Part shown: in pieces, positions 25,063-32,456 of the stretch
Numbering within the stretch: position 1 is the stretch's first letter
Layout of the letters: each line of letters begins with the position of its first letter
From: Syntrophaceae bacterium UBA1062
GTDB taxonomy: Bacteria > Desulfobacterota > Desulfomonilia > UBA1062
Assembly: GCA_002316295.1 (NCBI GenBank)
Contig: DCDF01000092.1
Span: 1 to 35,450, forward strand
Length of the DNA: 35,450 nt
Direction of reading: 5' to 3'
Translations under genes and position numbers: made by a program
Notes under the pieces: model-generated
What the model was told of the DNA's origin: nothing
Database searches by the model: none
The model's input: the letters and a program-made list of their open reading frames with translations, nothing else

Positions 25063-26234
25063 TTACCCGCTCCTTTTCTTCCGCGTGCGGCAATGGCGGC
25101 AACCGCATCCGCGGCATAGTCGATGTCTTCGCGCGTCGTGAAAAACCCGGCGCTGAAGCGCACAGTTCCTTCGGGAAACGTGCCGATAGCCTTGTGGGCT
25201 GACGGCGCGCAATGCAGGCCGGGACGCGACATGACACCGTATTCTTCGTCCAGGGCGAACGAGACATCCGAAGGACTCATTCCGTCCACGGCAAACGACA
25301 CCACCGCGGTCTGGCGGTCCGGGTCCTTCACCCCGTACACCCGCACGCCGTCGATCGACTCGAGCCTCTCAAGCAACCGGGCGGTGAGAGACTTTTCATG
25401 GCGGCGCACAGCATCGATCCCTACTCCGGACACGAAGCCGATCCCTGCGTGAAGGCCCGCAATGCCGATCGTGTTGGGAGTTCCGGATTCATATTTGTCC
25501 GGGAGAAAATCGGGCTGCACCTCGAACTCGGACCTGCTGCCCGTGCCCCCGTGCATGAGCGGGCCGATCGCATGCTCGAGTCCGCCGCCGATGACGAGCC
25601 CCCCGGTTCCCTGGGGGCCGTACAGGCTCTTGTGGCCGGTAAAGGCGAGCAGATCGATGTGCATGGCCTCGATATCGATGGGAACGGCCCCGGCGGTCTG
25701 GGCTGCGTCCACGCACAGGGGAATACCCCGTTCGCGGGCGATCGCCGCGATCTCGGCGACCGGCATGATGGTGCCGGTCACATTGGATGCATGGGTAATC
25801 ACGATGAGCCTGGTATCCCGCCTGATGAGGGGGACGGCATCTCCGGGATCGAGCTCGCCGCCGCCGGAGCAGCGGACCACGCTGAAGTCCGCTCCGCGGG
25901 ACCGGGCGGCGTTCAGCGGCCGCATCACCGAGTTGTGCTCCATCCCGGTGACCACCGCGTGACCGCCTTCTCCAAGCAGACCGGAGATCACTATGTTGAG
26001 CGCTTCTGTGGCGTTTTTCGTGAATATGACTCTGAGAACGTCAGGGACTCCGAAGAGTTTGGCCACAGCCTGACGCGCGTCGATGAGCACCCGCCCCGCG
26101 TCCACGGAGCGCGTATGCCCGGATCTCCCCGGGCTGGCCCCGATGAAACGGTTGTATTCCACCATGGCTTCCATCATACCGGGAGGCTTGGGCCATGAGG
26201 TCGCTGCATTGTCGAGATACACTGTCTTTTTCAC
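25059..26234 (-). CDS. Cysteine desulfurase-family PLP enzyme of the selenium cluster
   Basis: This 391-residue class V aminotransferase-fold enzyme has PLP-lysine K202 (FTGHKSLYG) and an active-site cysteine C342 in SRPGLHCAPSAHKAIGT. YLDNAATSWPKP opens the protein. The RPGLHCAP form is characteristic of the EF2568-like subgroup linked to selenium-dependent enzymes. It should release sulfur (or selenium from selenocysteine) as a persulfide or perselenide for delivery to YedF. The start is GTG at 26234, with a weak AAAAGG about 11 nt upstream. The palindrome CATCTGCAGATG lies 26 bp upstream. It heads the trio with yedF and the DUF3343 gene. Confidence 0.92.
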   Translation of the reverse strand: MKKTVYLDNAATSWPKPPGMMEAMVEYNRFIGASPGRSGHTRSVDAGRVLIDARQAVAKLFGVPDVLRVIFTKNATEALNIVISGLLGEGGHAVVTGMEHNSVMRPLNAARSRGADFSVVRCSGGGELDPGDAVPLIRRDTRLIVITHASNVTGTIMPVAEIAAIARERGIPLCVDAAQTAGAVPIDIEAMHIDLLAFTGHKSLYGPQGTGGLVIGGGLEHAIGPLMHGGTGSRSEFEVQPDFLPDKYESGTPNTIGIAGLHAGIGFVSGVGIDAVRRHEKSLTARLLERLESIDGVRVYGVKDPDRQTAVVSFAVDGMSPSDVSFALDEEYGVMSRPGLHCAPSAHKAIGTFPEGTVRFSAGFFTTREDIDYAADAVAAIAARGRKGAGK

Positions 26235-26259
26235 GAGCCGCCGGACCTTTTCCCTGCTT

Positions 26260-26271
26260 CATCTGCAGATG
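26260..26271. promoter_or_regulatory. Palindrome upstream of the selenium operon
   Basis: CATCTGCAGATG is a perfect 12-bp palindrome 26 bp upstream of the GTG start of the desulfurase gene. It is well placed for a regulator near the RBS or promoter. It is short, so it may be chance. Confidence 0.3.
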
Positions 26272-26480
26272 CCCGAGAAATCAGGAATCCACACCGTTGT
26301 CTCTGGGGTAGATCATGATCCGGCGGAAGTCAAATGCGAAGAATGCATGGAAGAGGCGCAGTCATGCCTTGAGTGAATAGGCATCAGAGCCTGAGTAAAC
26401 GATTGCAGACAGGACGTTTCCGGTCCATTCAGGGCCGGATCAGAACTCATACGATGTGCGTGATGCCCGGACGGATCGCC

Positions 26481-27743
26481 TCACTGAGCTCTCCGGGATT
26501 CGATCATTTCAAGGAGCGCCTCCAGCCTCGTGAAGGCCGTCTCCTCGCTGTACTTGCGCACATCCGCATGATCCACATCGATCATGATGCAGGGAATCCC
26601 GAGCTCTTCCCGGATGTGTCTCATCTGGTCCATCTGCATCAGGGAGTAGACCTTGCAGCTGCGGTTGCTGGCGAAGATCACCCCGTCGATGGCGTTCTTC
26701 GCAATGACCTCCTTCATGGCCTTTCCCCTCAGGTTGAGGCCGTGGGGGCAGACGGAGAAGTTCTGCAGCCTCGCGAGCCAGGCAAGAGGATCTCCCCCGT
26801 CGAACATGTACGGGTCGTACCGCCCTTCGAGGGCTCCGATGCAGTAGGTGTAGCTCGCCGAGGTGATGTTGGCGCCCAGGTCTGCGAGCCTGCCGGACAT
26901 CTTCCTCAGCTGGTGCCAGGGTGCGATGTTGTCCCACAGGAGCCGGTATTTCTCGTCGGGGACCGGAAAGATGCCGGATTTGACCTGCTCCTCGGTTTCG
27001 TCTGCGAGCATGCGGTAGTGGTCGAGGAGCTGCCGCGACCCGCGGGAGGTGAGAATGGGAGCCATCTGTACGAAGGAGTCGAAGGCGGTGATGCCCGAAG
27101 GCCGGTGTGCGGCGAAGCTCAAAAAACGCTTCCACTCCTTCAGCGCCTCGCTGGAGAGCTTCACCGACTCCCTGGCCTTCTCGATGTCGAATTTCTGGCC
27201 GCTCATCTCTTCAATCGTGCGGATGAGCGTTCCGAACTGTTCCATAATGTACCTGAAGTCGCTCTCCTTCTGGTCTTCGTAGCAGAACGGGATGTCCAGC
27301 ACCAGGTGCGGCACGTTCCATGCGCGGTGATAAACGTCGAACCACTTCACCAAGAGCGAGCAGTTGTTGTTGTTACTGACGAGAAGGTTCGGACGGGGCA
27401 GGCCGAAAGTGGGAGAGTCCTTTCCTCCGTCGAATGCAGTGCCGATGTCGATCCTCGCATAGGAGCACAGGTCGGTCGAGTATCCGGAACCCTCGGCCTT
27501 CTCGCACAGGATCCGGCCCGCCCCCTTGCCCGCGCACAGGGCCGCGTGGCTTTCCGGCACGGCGTAGACCACATTCTCGAAGCCGTTGAACAGCTCGGCG
27601 GGTACGATGATGGCGATCCATACCACGAAGGCCCCCTCGGAGGCCCTGCGGTGGAGGGTGAGATAGTCGTTCGCGATAATGCCGCTCAGGCGTTTGCCCG
27701 ATGTGTTCTTTTGGAACTTTCCCGGTGATTTTTCCGAAGACAT
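26481..27743 (-). CDS. 2-hydroxyacyl-CoA dehydratase/benzoyl-CoA reductase family subunit
   Basis: This 420-residue protein belongs to the HgdB/BcrC-type family. The N-terminal part reads IIANDYLTLHRRASEGAFVVWI. A central LLVSNNNNCSLLVKWFDVY segment carries a Cys that should ligate the [4Fe-4S] cluster. A late ASNRSCKVYSLMQMDQMRHI region with a second Cys is followed by GIPCIMIDVDHAD. In the family two such subunits form a heterodimer that dehydrates 2-hydroxyacyl-CoA or reduces benzoyl-CoA, after electron donation from an ATP-dependent activator. AGGAGG lies 7 nt before the ATG at 27743, which is 2 bp after the stop of the partner gene. No activator gene is visible in the window. Confidence 0.9.
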   Translation of the reverse strand: MSSEKSPGKFQKNTSGKRLSGIIANDYLTLHRRASEGAFVVWIAIIVPAELFNGFENVVYAVPESHAALCAGKGAGRILCEKAEGSGYSTDLCSYARIDIGTAFDGGKDSPTFGLPRPNLLVSNNNNCSLLVKWFDVYHRAWNVPHLVLDIPFCYEDQKESDFRYIMEQFGTLIRTIEEMSGQKFDIEKARESVKLSSEALKEWKRFLSFAAHRPSGITAFDSFVQMAPILTSRGSRQLLDHYRMLADETEEQVKSGIFPVPDEKYRLLWDNIAPWHQLRKMSGRLADLGANITSASYTYCIGALEGRYDPYMFDGGDPLAWLARLQNFSVCPHGLNLRGKAMKEVIAKNAIDGVIFASNRSCKVYSLMQMDQMRHIREELGIPCIMIDVDHADVRKYSEETAFTRLEALLEMIESRRAQ

Positions 27744-27745
27744 CT

Positions 27746-28873
27746 TCACGCCTCCTTGCACTGTCTGCCCTGGCAGAGCATCTCGGAAAACGCCTCGATC
27801 CTCGTCCGGTAGGCGTCGAGGTTGAGGATGTCATCCATGCTCATCTCGAGCTGAAGCACCTGGACGCCCTCATTCCTGAGCATCTTTTCCATCTCGGGGA
27901 TCTCGAAGTACTCGTACTCGCAGAACTTCTCGCCGATGAATATGAACCCCTTCACGTCTCTTTCCCTCACAATCCGCCTGATAGTGTCGACTCTCCGGTC
28001 CGCTGAGGGAAGGATGGTGGTGCAGGGGTAATGGTTCCGGTAGAAGTCTTCATAATATGTCTCCGGATCATCTGTTTCTGCAGGCTGGTACGCATAGGAG
28101 CGCTTCAGTGCTGCGATATCGTTTGCAGCCACCCTGAGCCCGGAGTGCTCGAGAGTTTCCAGCAGGATCATCGGGGGAGGCAGGATGCCGCTGAGCATGA
28201 CTCCAGGACGCTCACCTCCCACGTCCCGTCCCCCGGCCGATTGGATCGAGCTCTCGAGGGCCGGGATGTGGTCCTCCACCGGCATCCGGCTCCCTGCAAG
28301 AATGATCCCGGCGCAATCCGCGAAGCTGAAGCGGCCTTCTGCAGCCGCTTTTTCGAGCTCGCCGCACAGCCGGCGCCGCCTGCTGTAGAGGCTGACGCTC
28401 TTGAGGAATCTCTCCTGAGAGAACGGCCTTCCGGTGAACGCCTCCAGCTCTCTGACGAGCAGGCGGATCCTGTCTTTCAGATACGATGCCGCATACGGCC
28501 TCTCGAGCGGGACTGCCGGTATATGCATCCTGAACAGAGGAAGCTCGCGACCGTCTCTGATCAACGCTGCCTGGAGGATCTCCGGCAGGTTTCTCAGAGT
28601 GTCGCACGCATTGTACATGAAGAGTGCATCCAGGAGCTCATGTCCCCGGGAGATCACCAGTTCGCTCAGGCACCGTGCCACTCCGCAGGCATATGGCTGG
28701 AGGTGCCTGTCGCTCAGGGCCAGGCTTGTGATGTCTTCCCTCATGCCCCAGAGCACCACAGGCGTGAGGCCGAACGAGTGGAGCAGCTCCAGGGGAGGGT
28801 AGAGGGGAAAGCACCCCACGAGGGTGCGTCCTTGTGCCTTGAGGTCTTCCAGGCAAGCCGGGAATCCTTTCAT
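27746..28873 (-). CDS. 2-hydroxyacyl-CoA dehydratase family subunit, partner of the gene at 26481
   Basis: This 375-residue protein is the upstream gene of the pair. Recognisable points are TLVGCFPLYPPLELLHSFGLTPV at the N-terminus, MYNACDTLRNLPE with a Cys in the middle, and FIGEKFCEYEYFEIPEMEKML near the end with a further Cys, followed by QLEMSMDDI. These cysteines are placed as in the cluster-binding subunits of this family. Three in-frame starts compete (GTG 28900, ATG 28879, ATG 28873). AGAGGA spaced 6-7 nt supports ATG 28873. The substrate is undefined; an aromatic or hydroxyacyl-CoA is possible. The pair forms a two-gene operon. Confidence 0.88.
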   Translation of the reverse strand: MKGFPACLEDLKAQGRTLVGCFPLYPPLELLHSFGLTPVVLWGMREDITSLALSDRHLQPYACGVARCLSELVISRGHELLDALFMYNACDTLRNLPEILQAALIRDGRELPLFRMHIPAVPLERPYAASYLKDRIRLLVRELEAFTGRPFSQERFLKSVSLYSRRRRLCGELEKAAAEGRFSFADCAGIILAGSRMPVEDHIPALESSIQSAGGRDVGGERPGVMLSGILPPPMILLETLEHSGLRVAANDIAALKRSYAYQPAETDDPETYYEDFYRNHYPCTTILPSADRRVDTIRRIVRERDVKGFIFIGEKFCEYEYFEIPEMEKMLRNEGVQVLQLEMSMDDILNLDAYRTRIEAFSEMLCQGRQCKEA

Positions 28874-28968
28874 CCGCATGTCCTCTTCTCGTTTATTCAC
28901 GGCCGTACATGCTCGCCAGATTCAGATGGACAGAGCCGGCCGGGCAAGTGTTCAATGTTATTCCGAGT

Positions 28969-28987
28969 ATATAACAGAATGTTATAT
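28969..28987. promoter_or_regulatory. Perfect inverted repeat upstream of the dehydratase pair, candidate operator
   Basis: ATATAACA and TGTTATAT flank GAA, an 8+3+8 dyad about 95 bp upstream of the dehydratase start. The size and symmetry suit a TetR- or similar family dimer. It also lies 106 bp downstream of the PEGA lipoprotein stop codon. No regulator gene is adjacent. Confidence 0.5.
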
Positions 28988-29092
28988 CAGAGAAAAGGGA
29001 CAATACCGTGAGAGGAAAACTTTGCCTTCGTGCCGAGATCGCCTGCTCCGGATCGCTCGTGCAGATCCGGTCTTCCCGCTTCTGTACAGAGA

Positions 29093-29563
29093 TCAGGGCG
29101 GAGGTGATCTGCGTTCCTCCAGCTCGAAAATCATGGTGACCGATTTTTCGTAGAGCTTGTCATGCAGCAGCGCCTCTGCCGGGAACATTTCCTCCATGAC
29201 GATGGTGTGGCTCAGGGGTTCATAGCCGTCTTTCGCCACCCAGATGGTGTAGGATGTCTGCCCTCGATAACTCGAATCCCTGATGAAATAATGTCTGCTG
29301 CCGTCCACAGGAGAGGTGATGATCTGCTTCTGTCCGGTGATGACCGGTGCGGCTTCGACGACTACTGTGCATGGGGTTACCCCCATGAGCTCTTCTCCCA
29401 GGTATACCTGAGCTCCATCCGGCTTTGATTGCACCTGCACGGAGAGCTTCAGCCGGCAGTACCCTCTGAAATCGCACCAGGGGTTCCACGCCTCTTCTTC
29501 GGTTGCGGCGCACCCCGGCGCGATCACGACCGCCAGTATCAGAAAAAACACATTCACCTTCAT
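29093..29563 (-). CDS. PEGA-domain lipoprotein
   Basis: This 156-residue protein has a short signal sequence with lipobox APGC (lipidated Cys18). Three further Cys follow in the first 70 residues (PWCDFRGYCRLKL, TPCTVV). Residues about 41-68 form a PEGA-type motif (VQSKPDGAQVYLGEELMGVTP), a small beta fold found in surface-layer and lipoproteins. An aromatic-rich section with YFIRDSSYRGQTSYTIW follows. It is placed on the outer membrane or cell surface by inference. The ATG at 29563 is supported by the signal peptide; AGGA lies about 11 nt upstream. It is transcribed toward the dehydratase pair with 219 bp between, so separate transcription is likely. It is divergent from the ferredoxin-domain gene. 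Confidence 0.8.
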   Translation of the reverse strand: MKVNVFFLILAVVIAPGCAATEEEAWNPWCDFRGYCRLKLSVQVQSKPDGAQVYLGEELMGVTPCTVVVEAAPVITGQKQIITSPVDGSRHYFIRDSSYRGQTSYTIWVAKDGYEPLSHTIVMEEMFPAEALLHDKLYEKSVTMIFELEERRSPPP

Positions 29564-29837
29564 GGGTTCATTTGTCCTGTATGCAGGGAGATAATGAATG
29601 CCCTGTATCATATGCAAAACAGGCGATACCTGAACATATCTTAGGATTTAGAGTAGGGGGCAGGTGGAGAAAATCAATACGGCGACACCAGAGCAGAGGC
29701 CTGCTGTAAAGAGAGCAAAGGGGTCGGAAGACCTGGTGCGTCCCTGCAGAGGCGGCGGCTGTCTCTGGCACGGACCTGAAAAAAAGTGTATATTGACCTC
29801 TGATTTTCATCAGATTGAATCTGAAAGGATGGGGCTC

Positions 29838-30911
29838 ATGGATGAGATCTACAGACGTTTGAGGGCACGGCTGGATGCCATGGCAACCGGATATCCCGTA
29901 ACGCCGAGCGGGGTGGAGCTTGCGCTGCTGAAAAAAATCTTCAGCCCCCTGGACGCTTCCCTGTTCATGGAAATGACCGATGTCCCGGAAACACCCGGGC
30001 AGGTGGCTGCGCGCATCGGGGCGGATGCACGGCAGGTTGCTCTCCGTCTGGAGGACATGGCTTCACGGGGGCTCCTTTTCAGACTCAGGAGCCCGGATGG
30101 TCCCCTGTATCTGGCTGTGCCCTTTATCGTAGGGATCTATGAGTTTCAGGTCAAATCCCTGGATGCCTCGCTGCTGCAAAGCGTATCGGAATACTACCTC
30201 GCAGGTCTCGGCCAGTCGTTCCACGCCACCAGGATCCCGCACTTGCGCACGGTGCCCGTGGACACGGGCATGGTTTCCTCGTGGCCCATCGCCCCGTACG
30301 ACGACGCGCTGAGCATCGTGGAGAAGAAGCAGACCATAGCAGTGGCCGAATGTCTGTGCCGCAAGGCGGTGAGAATGTACGGGAAAGGCTGCGCCCATCC
30401 CCTGGAGACCTGCCTTCAGTTTGATGCCTTCGCCGAATACTATATCGACAACCATATGGCGCGGCCCATCAGCACAGACGAGGCGGTCGCCATCCTCAAG
30501 GCCAACGATGAGGCAGGCCTCGTGATTCAGGCCCTGAACTCGCGGAACGTGGAGGCCATGTGTGCGTGCTGCGGCTGCTGCTGCGGCATGCTCATCTCGC
30601 TGAAGCTTTTTCCCGCGCCAGCGAGAGAGGTCAAGAGCAATTACACCTGCATGAGCGAACCGGAGTTCTGCACCGGGTGCGGAACCTGCGCCGTGCGGTG
30701 TCCGGTTGGAGCCGTCCGGGTGAAAGAGGGCAGGGCGGTTACGAAGCAGGAACGGTGCATCGGGTGCGGTCTGTGCGTCAGCACGTGCACCGAGCAGATC
30801 CGCCTGCTCGTGAAAAAGCCATCGGACAAGCTCTACCAGCCCCCGGAGAGCCTCCTGGAGACATTCCATCAGATGAGCGCGGAGCGTGGCACGGCCGACA
30901 AACGGGAATAA
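29838..30911 (+). CDS. Winged-helix/ferredoxin-domain iron-sulfur protein
   Basis: This 357-residue protein has three parts. Residues about 28-82 look like a winged helix-turn-helix (SGVELALLKKIF, then GADARQVALRLEDMASRGLLFRL). A central Cys-rich section follows: ECLCRKAVRMYGKGC (171-185), TC (191-192) and MCACCGCCCGM (241-251). A C-terminal 2[4Fe-4S] ferredoxin domain has CTGCGTCAVRCPVGA (278-292) and CIGCGLCVSTCTEQ (307-320). The layout is seen in a family of anaerobe proteins whose role is not established; redox sensing or electron transfer is likely. An upstream GTG at 29664 with an RBS would add 58 unlike residues containing three Cys, so ATG 29838 is preferred with reservations. Confidence 0.82.
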   Translation: MDEIYRRLRARLDAMATGYPVTPSGVELALLKKIFSPLDASLFMEMTDVPETPGQVAARIGADARQVALRLEDMASRGLLFRLRSPDGPLYLAVPFIVGIYEFQVKSLDASLLQSVSEYYLAGLGQSFHATRIPHLRTVPVDTGMVSSWPIAPYDDALSIVEKKQTIAVAECLCRKAVRMYGKGCAHPLETCLQFDAFAEYYIDNHMARPISTDEAVAILKANDEAGLVIQALNSRNVEAMCACCGCCCGMLISLKLFPAPAREVKSNYTCMSEPEFCTGCGTCAVRCPVGAVRVKEGRAVTKQERCIGCGLCVSTCTEQIRLLVKKPSDKLYQPPESLLETFHQMSAERGTADKRE

Positions 30912-30957
30912 CCGCTGAGCGGTTCTGTACGCAGGCGTTTCCGACTGTTTTGAAGTG

Positions 30958-30995
30958 ATTCGGGAGAAACCCCGGCCATTGGGTTTCTCCCGAAT
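30958..30995. terminator. Strong hairpin between converging genes, probable bidirectional terminator
   Basis: ATTCGGGAGAAACCC (30958-30972) and GGGTTTCTCCCGAAT (30981-30995) form a perfect 15-bp stem with an 8-nt loop. It lies between the ends of the ferredoxin-domain gene (30911) and the formate dehydrogenase gamma gene (31030). No T-run flanks it on either strand, so release may rely on stem strength or Rho. Confidence 0.65.
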
Positions 30996-31029
30996 GAGAG
31001 GAAGAAATTGCTGCTAAAAACTCAAACGT

Positions 31030-31656
31030 TTATTCAGGCTTCTTATAGTGATCCGCAAGCCACCGAGGGCAGTGGGTTTCGCACCATGCTCTCGAACACC
31101 AGCCGGTGGTCATGGCCTGGAAAGTTCCCGGGTTTCCGATAGTGCCCAGGTAGAGATGCACCACGAAGAACGACCCGATCACCAGGGCGCTCAGCGCATG
31201 GAGCGCATATGACCATCGTGCCACGGCAACCGGGAAGGCAAGCGGGTTCCACATGACAAGGCCCGTGAGCACGATGAGAACACCGAAAACGACCACGAAC
31301 CAGAAAAAGAGTTTCTGGCCGGCGTTGTACTTGTAAACCGGCGGCAGGCTGCTCGTCTTCCAGAGGTATCCCCCGCCCTGTTTGATCCACTGTGCGTCGT
31401 CGGGCTCGAAGGCGCAGTCCTTTCTCCACATGGTGTACGCATGTACCAACGCGAAGCCGAACACGACCCCGGAGAAGATATGCATCCACTTGAGGGCATA
31501 CAGCCCGCCCAGAAGCGAGGGTATGAAGCCCCAGGTGCGGAACATGAACCCGAGGCCTGTAAATAGACAGAAGAGGCAGCTCCCGGCGAGCAGCCAGTGA
31601 GAGATCCGCTCGATGGGGTCCGTTACCCGTACCATATCCCGAACTGTATCAGACAT
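31030..31656 (-). CDS. Formate dehydrogenase gamma subunit, cytochrome b membrane anchor
   Basis: This 208-residue protein has four hydrophobic helices: LLAGSCLFCLFTGLGFMF, WMHIFSGVVFGFALVHAYTM, LFFWFVVVFGVLIVLTGLVMW and ALSALVIGSFFVVHLYLG. His residues in ISHW, MHIF, LVHAY, LHAL and VVHLY provide the candidate heme b ligands. In FdnI-type subunits these hemes pass electrons from the beta subunit to the quinone pool. Its start overlaps the end of the beta gene by 8 bp, with AAGGAGG upstream inside that gene. It is the last gene of the operon, followed by a strong hairpin. Confidence 0.92.
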   Translation of the reverse strand: MSDTVRDMVRVTDPIERISHWLLAGSCLFCLFTGLGFMFRTWGFIPSLLGGLYALKWMHIFSGVVFGFALVHAYTMWRKDCAFEPDDAQWIKQGGGYLWKTSSLPPVYKYNAGQKLFFWFVVVFGVLIVLTGLVMWNPLAFPVAVARWSYALHALSALVIGSFFVVHLYLGTIGNPGTFQAMTTGWCSRAWCETHCPRWLADHYKKPE

Positions 31657-32446
31657 CGTGCTCGCCTCCTTCCTTCTTTTCGTGGACCTCGTGCGGGCCT
31701 TTGATCAGGTAGTGAAGCGCCGCCATTCCGGCCACCGCTCCCATGCCGATGAGGGTAAAGGGTTTGAAAAGGTTTTTCCACAGGATGACGGAAGCGGGCA
31801 CCTTGGGGTTTGAAGGCAGCTTGTCATAGGCGGCCGGATTCTCGGAAAGGATGTACATTACGTGAGTGCCGCCCACGAATTTGTCACCGTACACTGTCGC
31901 CTTGCCGTCCAGCTTATCGACGCGGTTGTATGCGGCTTCGATCATGGCCTTCTTTTCCCCGATGGTGATGGCCCCGGTGGGGCAGGACAGAACGCATGCC
32001 GGCTTCTGACCCTCATGCAACCGGGTGTAGCACAGGTCGCACTTGTAGATTTTGTCCGTGGCCTGGTTATACCGCGGGATATCGAAGGGGCATGCTGAGA
32101 CGCAGGCCTTGCATCCGATGCACGCACTGCGGTTCAGGGCGACCGTGCCGTAATCGGTATGATACAGCGCACCGCTCGGGCAGACCTTGATGCATGCGGC
32201 CTCGGTGCAGTGCATGCACCCGTCCTTTCGGAAGAGCCACTTGAAATCTCCGTTCTTGTCCGCGTACTCCTGGAAGCGGATCAGCGTCCAAGTGTTCCAC
32301 TGCAGGTCGGGAGGATTCTGATATGAACCGAAATTCCTGGTCCTGGACGCGGGCATCTCGTTCCACTGCTTGCAGGCCACCTGGCAGCCGCGGCATGCGG
32401 TGCACCTGGTTGTATCGATCAATTTGATGTATTCTGTCTTTTTCAT
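31649..32446 (-). CDS. Formate dehydrogenase beta subunit, four-cluster ferredoxin
   Basis: This 265-residue protein has ferredoxin motifs that bind four [4Fe-4S] clusters: CTACRGCQVACKQW (15-28), CMHCTEAACIKVCPSGAL, CIGCKACVSACPFDIPRY and CDLCYTRLHEGQKPACVLSCPTGA. A single C-terminal helix (LFKPFTLIGMGAVAGMAALHYLI) anchors it in the membrane, as in FdnH. It passes electrons from the molybdo/tungsto-catalytic subunit to the cytochrome b subunit. AGGAGG lies 6 nt before the ATG; the gene follows alpha by 10 bp. The order alpha-beta-gamma is that of the fdnGHI operon. Confidence 0.94.
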   Translation of the reverse strand: MKKTEYIKLIDTTRCTACRGCQVACKQWNEMPASRTRNFGSYQNPPDLQWNTWTLIRFQEYADKNGDFKWLFRKDGCMHCTEAACIKVCPSGALYHTDYGTVALNRSACIGCKACVSACPFDIPRYNQATDKIYKCDLCYTRLHEGQKPACVLSCPTGAITIGEKKAMIEAAYNRVDKLDGKATVYGDKFVGGTHVMYILSENPAAYDKLPSNPKVPASVILWKNLFKPFTLIGMGAVAGMAALHYLIKGPHEVHEKKEGGEHDV

Positions 32447-32456
32447 GGCCTGCCTC

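Noticed and set aside
26373..27728. Long rightward open frame (451 codons) opposite the dehydratase subunit gene
   Set aside because: The leftward frame encodes a clear dehydratase-family protein with an RBS. The rightward frame has low-complexity His/Arg/Val/Leu-rich content, as expected from the reverse of GC-rich coding DNA.
29767..29782. TGGCACGGACCTGAAA as a sigma-54 promoter of the ferredoxin-domain gene
   Set aside because: After the GG the expected GC is replaced by AA at the 10-nt distance, so the -12 element is missing.
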